From assembly GCF_035510375.1 (NCBI RefSeq), contig NZ_DATKHG010000015.1: DNA of 64,000 bases. The stretch is one strand, 5' to 3'. A model generated the notes under the pieces. That model was given only the letters and a program-made list of their open reading frames with translations, did no database searches and was not told the origin of the DNA. Of the stretch, positions 39,345-48,118 are shown piece by piece; the stretch's first letter is position 1; every line of letters begins with the position of its first letter. Source of the DNA: Paenibacillus_I sp035510375 (GTDB lineage: Bacteria; Bacillota; Bacilli; Paenibacillales; Paenibacillaceae). The translations under genes and the position numbers were made by a program.

Positions 39345-41399
39345 ATGAACCTGAAAATGAGAGCGAAAATATGGGGCATGCTTAATCCGATGGAGTGGAA
39401 AAGAGAAATTGAACCATACAAAAATATCGTCGAACGGGAGAATTCCATTCCCCTTGCGGCTGACTTGATCGTAGCGCTGGTTCGGGAGATGGACGAACGG
39501 GGACAACGGAAAATGGCCAAGTCTCTCCAATTTTCGTTTGCCAAGCGCGATGCGAGGAAATGGCCCGAAACGATGTTTGTGAAAACGTTCCATTCCTTCC
39601 TCAAACAAGCGCAGTATGATTTGGACAGCAAGCAGCGATTGATTTTAGCAGTTTTTCAGGAGGTCTCGCCACTTCTGGAAGACCCGGACGAGACCATTGA
39701 CTCCTTCCTCGGCAAGGAGCACGATTGGATCGACCGCTTCGGATTGTGGCATTATTACTGGGCGCTTTACTTTCATCCGGGCAGGGAGGCGGCCCCGGAA
39801 CGGTGGAAAGCACATTCGGAAGCACTGGCGGAAAAAGAGTCCGAACGGAAGCCGGCGCCGATCCGTGAAGAAGAGCGGCAGACCGTTACGGAAACCGGCG
39901 CGGCAGCGCCGAGCGAAGAGCGTTCATATCGACGCAAAATTGAGAATCTGGAGAAGAAGCTTGCGAGGGAATCGGAACTGCGCCGGAATCGGGATCAGGA
40001 GTTGGCTCGGCAGAACCGGTTGATTCGGCAGAAAGAGAAGGAACTGAAGCAAGCCGAACACCAGCTGGACGAGCAAAGGCAACAAACCGCGCAGGCTCTG
40101 AAAAAAGCGGAGGAGGCTGCGCGGCGGCTCCGGATGGAGGAGCAGATGCGCAAACAGACGGAGGAGCAATGGCTTGCCGACCAAGACAAGCTTCAGCAGC
40201 AGCTGCGGCTGCGGAACCAGGAAATCGACAAGCACAATCAGCAGTTGGAGCATCTCGTTAATGAAAATGGCCGATTGCGCAAGTCCGCGGCGGAATTGCA
40301 GCGTGCGCTTCGCGATCCGGACGAGCTTATCCGGGTGCTTCTCAATCGGCTGAATGAGGATTTCCGACGAATCGGCGAACAACTGGCTCATTCGCAGGAG
40401 GTACCATCCCGCAAGACGCAGCGCCGGCGCATGCGAAAAATACTTGACCTTCTCGATGCCCTGGAAGCATACGATCTCAGAGATGATCCCCCGCGGCATG
40501 GGGATGCGGAGCGTGAGCGACTCGAGACGTCGACTCCCGCATCGTCCGAAGATAAAACGGATGAGAGTGCAAATGCCCCCGTTTATCCGGGTACTTTTTA
40601 CCGCCGCGATCACGGAGGCTATATACAACTGGACAACGGTGAAGTGTTCAACATTACGGAGTCCATGGTCATCAACCACAATTTGCAGCATGAAGCGGAA
40701 GTGATGTGCCGTCCTTACAAGCAAGACTCCGGAGGCATATTATACGAGATCGAGCTGCTTTTTCAAGGCGACGATACGTACTCGACAGTCCGGCAGTATG
40801 ACGGATATATCGAATTGGGCGAGCATTATACGTGGTATTGCGTGGCGTTGAACGATCCGGAACTTCGCTATCCCATCCATCGCAAAGATATCGAAATCCA
40901 GCAGCCTGTGGATGGAACGCCCTGCACGTTTAACGTGTCCGCGGAAAGCGAATTTGCCCGTCTATCACGTGTATACCGGGATTTTACGCCGGCGAATGAG
41001 CAGCGAACGGACGCCGAAGCAGGCCGCGCGCAAACGGCCAAGACGAAACGGAATACGGCTCCCTATTCCTCCAAACCCGAGCCGTTCCTGACCGGATGCA
41101 CGATTGCCATTTTAGGCGGGCAGCGAAAATGGTTCGAAGAAGTCGTGACGGAAACCGGGGCGACTTTGGTTCATGATACGGGCGACCACCCGGAGCGAAT
41201 CGTCTCCGACTTGCGGCGGTCGAACGCCTTGTTCATGCTGCTCACCTCCACTTCGCATCGCGCGACGTGGGAAGGGGTCGAAATTGCCAAAGCCAACTCG
41301 ATCCCGCATTTCGTCATTCAGGGATCCAAGTCCAATCTTCGTCAGTTGTTGTGGGATAACCGGCAGCAAATAAACGGGCTGGAGCACGATGAGAACTGA
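39345..41399 (+). CDS. coiled-coil protein with C-terminal DUF2325 domain
   Basis: 684 residues, no TM or signal peptide. The N-terminal 150 residues are helical and unassigned. About 165-345 is a long charged coiled coil rich in Glu/Arg/Gln (EKKLARESELRRNRDQELAR onward). From 400 to 560 there are two beta-rich SH3-like stretches (GTFYRRDHGGYIQLDNGEVF and YDGYIELGEHYTWYCVAL). The end (about 580-670) matches DUF2325: TIAILGGQRKWFEEVVTE, LTSTSHRATWEGVEIAK, GSKSNLRQLLW. The DUF2325 function is unknown; it resembles a nucleotide-binding alpha/beta fold. GAAAGGAGACC is the ribosome site, and TATAGT near 39311 may be the -10. Confidence 0.75.
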   Translation: MNLKMRAKIWGMLNPMEWKREIEPYKNIVERENSIPLAADLIVALVREMDERGQRKMAKSLQFSFAKRDARKWPETMFVKTFHSFLKQAQYDLDSKQRLILAVFQEVSPLLEDPDETIDSFLGKEHDWIDRFGLWHYYWALYFHPGREAAPERWKAHSEALAEKESERKPAPIREEERQTVTETGAAAPSEERSYRRKIENLEKKLARESELRRNRDQELARQNRLIRQKEKELKQAEHQLDEQRQQTAQALKKAEEAARRLRMEEQMRKQTEEQWLADQDKLQQQLRLRNQEIDKHNQQLEHLVNENGRLRKSAAELQRALRDPDELIRVLLNRLNEDFRRIGEQLAHSQEVPSRKTQRRRMRKILDLLDALEAYDLRDDPPRHGDAERERLETSTPASSEDKTDESANAPVYPGTFYRRDHGGYIQLDNGEVFNITESMVINHNLQHEAEVMCRPYKQDSGGILYEIELLFQGDDTYSTVRQYDGYIELGEHYTWYCVALNDPELRYPIHRKDIEIQQPVDGTPCTFNVSAESEFARLSRVYRDFTPANEQRTDAEAGRAQTAKTKRNTAPYSSKPEPFLTGCTIAILGGQRKWFEEVVTETGATLVHDTGDHPERIVSDLRRSNALFMLLTSTSHRATWEGVEIAKANSIPHFVIQGSKSNLRQLLWDNRQQINGLEHDEN

Positions 41400-41408
41400 A
41401 TATGGAAG

Positions 41409-41440
41409 GCTTTAGTGGTGATGCACTAAAGCTTTTTTTT
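41409..41440 (+). terminator. rho-independent terminator after DUF2325 gene
   Basis: GCTTTAGTG pairs perfectly with CACTAAAGC, followed by eight T residues. Confidence 0.92.
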
Positions 41441-41486
41441 CGCTTCGAAAGCTTTAGGATGCTGGATGGATGGAAGCCGCACTGTA

Positions 41487-41515
41487 TTGAAATCACAGAA
41501 AATTACGGCTATGAT
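41487..41515 (+). promoter_or_regulatory. sigma-A promoter of second sugar locus
   Basis: TTGAAA (41487-41492), 17-bp spacer, TATGAT (41510-41515), 71 bp before the binding lipoprotein gene. Confidence 0.65.
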
Positions 41516-41586
41516 GAAGTTAGTTTATTTGATCAACTAATCGCCGAGTATGCCGCAGAGAGACTACCCTGTAAAGGAAGGGAAAT

Positions 41587-42657
41587 ATGTTCAAATTAAC
41601 CTTCACTCGTCGTATATCTTTCATCAGCCTTATATTATTGGTATTTGTAAGCGGTTGCGGACTTGGTGGCTCGAATGGCTCCTCGGATAATGTCGTATAC
41701 GTGGACAAAGACAAGGAGCAAAGGCTTGAACAAAAACGGCGGGATGTGCAAAGCGAGCCTTATACGATCGCGATTGTTCCGAAATTGACGGGCATTTCTT
41801 ATTATGCCGCGGTGGAGGAAGGCGTGAACGAGGCCGCCAAGGATTTGAACGTCAATGTCATTTTTACCGGACCGCCCGTGGGCGACGCCGCCCTTCAAAT
41901 TGAAGTGATTGAAGGCTTGATCGAACGCAAGGTGGATGCGATTGCGGTTTCCGCCAACGATCCGTTCAAGCTGCTGCCTGTGCTTAAGAAAGCCCGCGGC
42001 CGCGGCATCGAGGTGATCACCTGGGATGCGGACACGGACCCGATCGGCCGGGAGTTTTTCGTCAACATGGTCGATCCGCAAACGTTGGGCCGCCATCTGA
42101 TGGACAACCTGGCGCTCAGCTTGAACGAAAAAGGAAAGTTTGCCATCATCACCAGCTCCCTCACTTCATCGAACACGACGGATTGGATCAAATGGATCAA
42201 AATCCAGCAAAAAGAATATTATCCCGATATGAAGCTGACGGAAATCGTGACCAGCAACGATAATTATGACAGCGCTTACGAAGCGGCGAAGTATTTGATG
42301 AACGAATATCCCGACTTGTCCGGCATAATCGGCGTGAGCGCCATTGCGCCGCCCGCGGCCGCGCAGGCCTTGAAGGAGGCGGGGAAAAGCAAGTCGATCA
42401 AGGTCGTCGGGCTATCGCTGCCCGACTCCATGCGGCAGTATATCAAAGAAGGGGTAACGCAGAACATTACGCTCTGGAGTCCGCAGCGGCTCGGCTATCT
42501 GACGGTTGCGTTGGCCAAAAACCTGCTCGACGGCGAGTTTCCGCGCGATCAGCAGGAGATCCCCAACGTAGGCAATATTCGGGTGAAAGACAATGTCGTC
42601 ATCATGGGGGTACCAATCGTGTTCACAAAGGAAAACATCGACCAATATGACTTCTAA
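41587..42657 (+). CDS. periplasmic-binding-protein-like sugar lipoprotein (RbsB/LsrB type), sensor-linked
   Basis: 356 residues. A signal peptide with lipobox VSGCG (Cys near 23) is followed by a Peripla_BP_4 fold (YTIAIVPKLTGISYYAAVEEG, ERKVDAIAVSANDPFKLLPVL, GIEVITWDADTDP, MNEYPDLSGIIGVSA). AGGAAGGGAAATATG is the ribosome region. Its stop overlaps the start of the sensor kinase by 11 bases. In this arrangement the lipoprotein probably works as the ligand receptor for that kinase rather than, or as well as, for the importer. AI-2, rhamnose or ribose-like ligands are possible. Confidence 0.9.
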   Translation: MFKLTFTRRISFISLILLVFVSGCGLGGSNGSSDNVVYVDKDKEQRLEQKRRDVQSEPYTIAIVPKLTGISYYAAVEEGVNEAAKDLNVNVIFTGPPVGDAALQIEVIEGLIERKVDAIAVSANDPFKLLPVLKKARGRGIEVITWDADTDPIGREFFVNMVDPQTLGRHLMDNLALSLNEKGKFAIITSSLTSSNTTDWIKWIKIQQKEYYPDMKLTEIVTSNDNYDSAYEAAKYLMNEYPDLSGIIGVSAIAPPAAAQALKEAGKSKSIKVVGLSLPDSMRQYIKEGVTQNITLWSPQRLGYLTVALAKNLLDGEFPRDQQEIPNVGNIRVKDNVVIMGVPIVFTKENIDQYDF

Positions 42658-44497
42658 AAAAGCGTTGATCCAATGGCTGAACCCGAACAACTACCGGCTG
42701 CGCTCCAAGCTGATCATTACGTATATTTTGCTCACGGTCGTACCGATCTCGCTGATGGGTTACATCTCCAACCTCGAGTATACGAAATCGATCGAGGAGC
42801 AGGTCGGGGAGTATATTCCGAAAATACTCGATCAGGCCAATGAAAATATCGACAAGCAGATGGCCGAGTTAACGTACGCTCCCGAACTGTTGTACAACTC
42901 GAGCCAGGTGCTGTCGATTCTGCGCAAAAACGTTTATCCGACCCGGTCCGAGTTTTTGAACGACCGGTTTATCGTCAACAGCTACCTCTCAAGCACTTAC
43001 TTCACGGAGAAAAACAGTCTGCTCGGCGTATTTGTATGGACGACGGAACAGCGGTTATTTTCGAGCACGGCTGTTTCCTACACCGGTTTTGAAAAGGAGC
43101 CGGAGTGGCGGGACAAGGACGCGATTATCCTGCAGCACGAGACGGATCTGCGCTTTAAGGGCAAGCCGCCGTTTTTCCTGATCGTCAAGCCGATCCAGGA
43201 TCTTGAGAACCGGAGAGATATCGGCACGATCGCGATTGCCGTGCAGATCTCTTTTATCGAGAAGGTGCTGCTTGATATTAAAGACCAGGACGAAGCGGAA
43301 ATCTGGATCATGAACAAGCAGGGCAGAGTCATCTACCACACGAATCCCGCTCAAATCGGCACGGTTGAGGACATTAGCAAATTCCCGATCACCAACGGCA
43401 GCTTTCGGTCCTATAAGGACGGTGAACGAATGCTGGTCAGCGTCAGCGAATCCGAGCAGACGGACTGGATCACCGTGCACAGCATCCCCTTTAAATATTT
43501 AACGGAACAGGCGGATTTGGTCAAAGATGTCCTTATTTTGGTTTTTGCCGCCATCGTGCTGGCTACCATTATTATTTCCGTGTATGTGGCTTGGAGCGTC
43601 AGCCGTCCGATCCACAGATTGAGCCGCTTGATGCGGAATGTGGAGAAAGGCAACTTCCAGGTCGATCTCAACATTGACTCCACGGACGAGATCGGCATTC
43701 TGTCGCGAAGCTTCAATTCGATGGTGTCCAAAATCCGCGAGCTCGTCCAGCTGAACTATCATATCGAGCTGCGGCAGAAGCAGGCGGAGCTGTATGCGCT
43801 GCAATCCCAAATCAATCCCCATTTCATGTACAATACGCTGGAAACGATCAGCATGGCCGTCGAGGAGGACGAGAAGGAAACCGTCGTCGAGATGGTTACC
43901 CTGCTGGGCCGCATGCTCCGGTTCTCGCTCAGCAACAAGGACCGCATCGTGGCGATGGACAAGGAAGTCGAGCATATTCAAAATTATTTGCGCATTCAAA
44001 AATACCGGTTCGAGCAGCGCCTGCATTTCACAATTGAGTCGGATCTCGATTTGCAGCAGTATTATTCGCCCAAGTTCATTCTGCAGCCGATTATCGAGAA
44101 CTGCATCAAGCATGGCCTGGAAACCCGCAAAGCGCTCGGCATCGACATCCGCATCTCCAAAGTTAAAGGAATCCGCACAGAATCGGAGGATATCGCCATA
44201 AGCGTGAAGGACAGCGGGACGGGGATCGACAGCGAGACGCTCGGTAAAATTCATGCATCGCTGCGATCGGATCCGATCGCCGGACGGGATTCGGGATTCG
44301 GGCTGGTCAATGTGCATGCCAGAATTGTGATGATGTTCGGTGTGGAATATGGGCTGACGGTGGAAAGCAAGCCAGGCGAAGGAACAGAGGTCGTGATTCG
44401 TATCCCGGTCATTTCGGATCGGCAAACGGTTGAAAAATATGAACGAATCGAGGACGAATCTTATCATGGACAAAATCAGGACGATCATCGTAGATGA
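42647..44497 (+). CDS. YesM-type sensor histidine kinase (second locus)
   Basis: 616 residues from ATG 42647 inside the preceding gene; an earlier in-frame ATG at 42593 lies within coding sequence of the lipoprotein and has no need to be used. TM1 (about 20-42), an extracytoplasmic cache-like domain (43-288), TM2 (about 289-312) and HAMP follow. The His_kinase motif INPHFMYNTLETI carries His392. HATPase_c has IENCIKHGLE and DSGTGIDSETL. It is partner of the overlapping AraC-type regulator and probably of the preceding lipoprotein. Confidence 0.93.
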   Translation: MTSKKALIQWLNPNNYRLRSKLIITYILLTVVPISLMGYISNLEYTKSIEEQVGEYIPKILDQANENIDKQMAELTYAPELLYNSSQVLSILRKNVYPTRSEFLNDRFIVNSYLSSTYFTEKNSLLGVFVWTTEQRLFSSTAVSYTGFEKEPEWRDKDAIILQHETDLRFKGKPPFFLIVKPIQDLENRRDIGTIAIAVQISFIEKVLLDIKDQDEAEIWIMNKQGRVIYHTNPAQIGTVEDISKFPITNGSFRSYKDGERMLVSVSESEQTDWITVHSIPFKYLTEQADLVKDVLILVFAAIVLATIIISVYVAWSVSRPIHRLSRLMRNVEKGNFQVDLNIDSTDEIGILSRSFNSMVSKIRELVQLNYHIELRQKQAELYALQSQINPHFMYNTLETISMAVEEDEKETVVEMVTLLGRMLRFSLSNKDRIVAMDKEVEHIQNYLRIQKYRFEQRLHFTIESDLDLQQYYSPKFILQPIIENCIKHGLETRKALGIDIRISKVKGIRTESEDIAISVKDSGTGIDSETLGKIHASLRSDPIAGRDSGFGLVNVHARIVMMFGVEYGLTVESKPGEGTEVVIRIPVISDRQTVEKYERIEDESYHGQNQDDHRR

Positions 44498-46106
44498 CGA
44501 GCTTCGAATTCGCCGGGGGATTGAGCGGCTGGTCCGCTCTTGCGGCGATCAATGGGAAATGGTCGGCACGTTCTCGGACGGCATCGAGGTGCTTGCGTTT
44601 TTGGAGGAAAGCCGGGTCGGCATCGACCTGCTGATCACCGACGTGAAGATGCCGGAGATGGACGGGCTAACGCTGATCAAGGAAATCAAAAGCCGAAACC
44701 AAGGTTACTCGTTCTGTTCCATCATCGTCAGCGGGTACGACGATTTCGAGTATTTGCAAACGGCGATCCGGGAAGGGGCGAGCGATTATGTGCTGAAGCC
44801 GATCGACCGGACGCAATTCGTCGAGCTTCTGTCCGGCGTCGAAACGAAAATCGAGCAGCAGAGGCGTCAAAGCCGGAAATGGAACGATATGCTGAAGGAA
44901 GCCGGCAAGCTTGCCTTGACGAGGCAAACCCAGCTGCTCAGCGACACCGTTGCGGCGGGGCCGGGAGACATTTCAACGATGTATTGGATCAAGGATTTTC
45001 CCGAGGGCCTGTACCAGCTTCTGTATGTCAGCACGGATGAGTTTCCGTTCAAGACACGCGAATATTCCCCGAAGGATTGGGGGGTTATGGCCTATGCGAT
45101 TCAGAACATTATCGATGAAGTGGTGATGGGCTTTTTCGCGGGCGGGAGGCAGACGGGCTGGTGGTGGAGAGACGGCGGCTTTCATTTCTGGGTGCTGCTG
45201 TTCACCTCGGATAAGGAGACGGAGGGCTTTGTCGCCAAGGGAGAGGACTTCTCGGGCCATATAAGATCATGCATCAGCCGGTTTACGCCGTTCAGCGTTT
45301 CGGTTGCGGTAAGCAGGCCTTTTGAGGATCTGTCGATCTTGCCGGAGATGAAGAAGCAGCTGTTGTCGCTCATTCGCTGCCGGATGGTGTTCGGCGGGAA
45401 CCAGGTGTTTTCGTCGCGGCTGACCGGTGAAATGGCATTGAAGGAAGAAAAGCGCTTCTTCTCCGCGGACATGAAAGAGACGGCGGGCAAGGCGGCGTTC
45501 ATGCTGGGGCAAGCGGCGGCGCCGGATATCGAGCGGGAGCTGAACGCGTTTTTCGCCGGGCTGACGAAGCTGCGCTCCCCCGACGATATGCAATTCGCGA
45601 TTCATTATCTGATGATTCAAATGTACAAGGTATGTCTGGACAGCACGGAGTCGGGTATTTTCCTGAGCGATCTGGACGATCTGTTCGAGGCGGTTAAGGC
45701 GGAGTCGAATCTGAACCGGGTGAAGAGCTTGGTGAAGCAAAGCTTCTTCCAGGTGCACGGGAAGCTGCTGGAATACCGGGAGGATCATGTGGATGATCCG
45801 ATCGTGAAGGCGAAGGCCTGGATCAAGGACAATTTGAACCGGAAGCTGTCCATCAAAAGCATATCGGACCAAGTGTACATGAACCCGACGTATTTCTGCG
45901 AGGTGTTCAAAAAGCAAACCGGCAAAACGGTGCTGGACTATATCACCGACGTCCGGCTTGAGAAAGCGCGCCAGCTGCTGCTGGAAACGGACATGAAGAT
46001 CGGCAAAATATCGGAGCTGCTGGGCTATCAGGACACGAAATATTTCAGCCGGCTCTTCAAGCAGAAGTGGGGCCGACTGCCGTCGGAGTATAAGAGATTG
46101 CCTTGA
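44466..46106 (+). CDS. YesN-type response regulator with AraC HTH (second locus)
   Basis: 546 residues from ATG 44466, 32 bases inside the kinase gene; ATG 44430 is in frame but further inside. The receiver domain has TIIVDDELRIRRG, the acidic Asp in LLITDVKMPEMDGL and the Lys in VLKPIDRTQ. A long middle region follows. The AraC domain (about 445-546) carries QVYMNPTYFCEVFKKQTGKTV and YQDTKYFSRLFKQKWGRLPSEYK. It probably activates the importer operon beginning at 46765. Confidence 0.92.
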   Translation: MDKIRTIIVDDELRIRRGIERLVRSCGDQWEMVGTFSDGIEVLAFLEESRVGIDLLITDVKMPEMDGLTLIKEIKSRNQGYSFCSIIVSGYDDFEYLQTAIREGASDYVLKPIDRTQFVELLSGVETKIEQQRRQSRKWNDMLKEAGKLALTRQTQLLSDTVAAGPGDISTMYWIKDFPEGLYQLLYVSTDEFPFKTREYSPKDWGVMAYAIQNIIDEVVMGFFAGGRQTGWWWRDGGFHFWVLLFTSDKETEGFVAKGEDFSGHIRSCISRFTPFSVSVAVSRPFEDLSILPEMKKQLLSLIRCRMVFGGNQVFSSRLTGEMALKEEKRFFSADMKETAGKAAFMLGQAAAPDIERELNAFFAGLTKLRSPDDMQFAIHYLMIQMYKVCLDSTESGIFLSDLDDLFEAVKAESNLNRVKSLVKQSFFQVHGKLLEYREDHVDDPIVKAKAWIKDNLNRKLSIKSISDQVYMNPTYFCEVFKKQTGKTVLDYITDVRLEKARQLLLETDMKIGKISELLGYQDTKYFSRLFKQKWGRLPSEYKRLP

Positions 46107-46124
46107 CTTTGAGTGTAGCACTGT

Positions 46125-46451
46125 ATGGTGGGATTGGTTTGTAACCGGTACAGCTCTGAGTCGGATATGTTGGATTCTATCCAGCGGAAATTAATCGGCC
46201 ATCCGCTTCTTCCCTTTTATATTGGATTTTCTGCAGCAGAATTCAAACTAATGGGGGCGTGGGAGGACAATGCGGCCGATTTCCTTGGACGTTTTCCAGG
46301 GATAGTGGCGGTTGCAGGTAAAGGTGACGTTATTTTATTGGACGAAATGCAGCCTGTCAGGCAAAATAGGACTAAACAGTATCGGATCAACTGTGACGAA
46401 GAACGGTGCCCGGCGGTTCGGGCATTTGATTTTGTTATGTACGGTCTATAG
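46125..46451 (+). CDS. hypothetical protein, doubtful
   Basis: An open frame of 108 codons with no recognised homologue and no ribosome site before ATG 46125, which lies 19 bp after the regulator stop. Composition is balanced (GAWEDNAADFLGRFPG), neither clearly coding nor clearly noise. No TM helix or signal peptide. It may be a small gene or a relic. Confidence 0.25.
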   Translation: MVGLVCNRYSSESDMLDSIQRKLIGHPLLPFYIGFSAAEFKLMGAWEDNAADFLGRFPGIVAVAGKGDVILLDEMQPVRQNRTKQYRINCDEERCPAVRAFDFVMYGL

Positions 46452-46764
46452 AGGCTGCGGCTTCCCTATTTCGCACAAGATGTCTCCCTCGCGAGGCGTC
46501 TTTTTTTGCTTTTCAGGGATTATCGTCGGTTCGAGGTAAGGAGCCGAGAATCGTCACCCCTATCAGAAGATCGTTTACTTAGGCGGGCGGCCAGGATGTT
46601 ATACATTAAAAACAGCAAGAGCGAGGCAACACAGTTTCAGAGTCGGAGGGAGGCACAGGCAGAGGCACAGACGGGAAAAAGGCGGAAACGGCACTTATCC
46701 GAAACATACGTCAGCTTGGCATGAGAATGACCAACAAACCGAAACGGTGAGAGGAGTTAAAAAA
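46452..46764. other. intergenic region before M24 peptidase gene
   Basis: No gene is recognised. An imperfect hairpin around CCCTCGCGAGG (near 46485-46497) followed by TTTTTTT at 46501-46507 may be a weak terminator. A clear promoter for the next operon was not found by eye. GAGAGGAG near 46750 is the ribosome site of the peptidase gene. Confidence 0.5.
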
Positions 46765-48003
46765 ATGATCTCAAATGCAGCATTGAAATGGATTCCGGAA
46801 AAGTTTGGAAACTTGGTACGTTACGGCGAGTTCCAAGGCCCTGGCGAAACGATTACGAACGAGGATTACAAAGCCCGCGTTGAAATAGCAAAGAAAAAAA
46901 TCGTGAATGAAGGCCTGGATGCGCTGATCGTATTCGGCGACTGCTACCGGATGTCCAACATCCGCTGGCTGGTCAACTACCGCACCATTGACGGCGTGTA
47001 TCCGCAGCCGATGCTGTTGTACCTGGTGCCTGACCGTGATCCGGTGTTCTTCCTGCCGATGAGCGAGATTCCTTCCGCTCACACGTCCTCCGCTATGAGC
47101 GTTCTGGGCGGCGACATCCGCGAAATCCGTTCCGAATGGGCACCGTTCCTGAAAGAGCGCGCGGCTCAAGACAAACCGAAGAAGATCGGCATCTGCGGCT
47201 ACACCTACATGGATCTGGAGTTCTGGTTCCCGATCAATGAGGCGTTCCAAGGCGCCGAAGTGAAGCGGTCCATGATCATCGAGCAGTTGAAATCGAAGAA
47301 GAACGAGGCGGAAATCGCATCAATGAGGCGTGCGGCCAGAGTGAGCGATGCCGCTATCGAAATGCTGATGGATCTGCTTCGCGACAGCGAAGGCATCACC
47401 GAGCTGGAAGCTACGTCGCTTGTATACGCGGCCATGTTCGCAAAAGGCGGACACGCCATCGCTTACGACATCATGATTCAGGCCGGCGAGAACACGGAAG
47501 TGCTCTTCAAACGTCCGACCACCCGTCCGATACGCCGCGGCGAACTGGTCATGATGGACTACGGCATCCGCGTCAACGATTATGCTTCCGACAATGCCCG
47601 TACGATCTGCTATGGCAACGTCTCGGATGAAGCGAAGCGTCTGATGGAAGCTTGCTCGCTCGGCTATGAGGAGTGCCTGCAGAAAATCAAGGCCGGCATG
47701 ACGGGCATCGAGGCCGACCAAGTCATCCGCGAAGCGTTCCGCAAATACGAAGTGGAGCAGTATTTGGTGGAAGTCAGCGAAGGCCGTACCGGCGCGCATG
47801 CGACAGGCATGGATCCGGAGGAGGATATCCCGGAAATCGGACCGGCCTGCAACAACGTGCTTGAAGAAGGCCAAACGTTCGCCTACGAGCTGTCCCTGAT
47901 CGTTCCGGGCATCGGCGGCGTGCGCACTGAGGACCAAGTGGTCGTGCGCAAGAACGGCCTGGAGCCGTTCCACACCTTCAACCGCTTCCTTTATGTCGAA
48001 TAA
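46765..48003 (+). CDS. M24 family metallopeptidase (Xaa-Pro dipeptidase-like)
   Basis: 412 residues from ATG 46765 behind GAGAGGAG. The N-terminal creatinase-like domain (1-165; LDALIVFGDCYRMSNIRWL) is followed by the pita-bread catalytic domain. All five metal ligands can be seen: Asp in VMMDYGIRV, Asp in YASDNARTI, His in TGAHATGMD, Glu in FAYELSLIV and Glu in VRTEDQVVV. It could be an aminopeptidase P/prolidase or a related C-N hydrolase. It is placed directly before a sugar-type ABC importer, with only a hairpin between. A substrate that combines an amide or peptide with a sugar-like ligand is possible. Confidence 0.88.
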   Translation: MISNAALKWIPEKFGNLVRYGEFQGPGETITNEDYKARVEIAKKKIVNEGLDALIVFGDCYRMSNIRWLVNYRTIDGVYPQPMLLYLVPDRDPVFFLPMSEIPSAHTSSAMSVLGGDIREIRSEWAPFLKERAAQDKPKKIGICGYTYMDLEFWFPINEAFQGAEVKRSMIIEQLKSKKNEAEIASMRRAARVSDAAIEMLMDLLRDSEGITELEATSLVYAAMFAKGGHAIAYDIMIQAGENTEVLFKRPTTRPIRRGELVMMDYGIRVNDYASDNARTICYGNVSDEAKRLMEACSLGYEECLQKIKAGMTGIEADQVIREAFRKYEVEQYLVEVSEGRTGAHATGMDPEEDIPEIGPACNNVLEEGQTFAYELSLIVPGIGGVRTEDQVVVRKNGLEPFHTFNRFLYVE

Positions 48004-48029
48004 GAAACAGCTGTAGCTCAATTCCGGGA

Positions 48030-48060
48030 TGCGCCTGCCTTATCTCGTAGGGCAGGCGCA
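48030..48060 (+). other. strong intergenic hairpin without T run
   Basis: TGCGCCTGCC pairs perfectly with GGCAGGCGCA around TTATCTCGTAG. CCCGC follows, not T residues, so it is not a classical terminator. It may stabilise the upstream mRNA end or tune read-through into the importer genes. Confidence 0.7.
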
Positions 48061-48118
48061 CCCGCTAAATATAGACGACAGAACTTCACATGATTCAGAT
48101 AGGAGTGAAGGTGAACAG

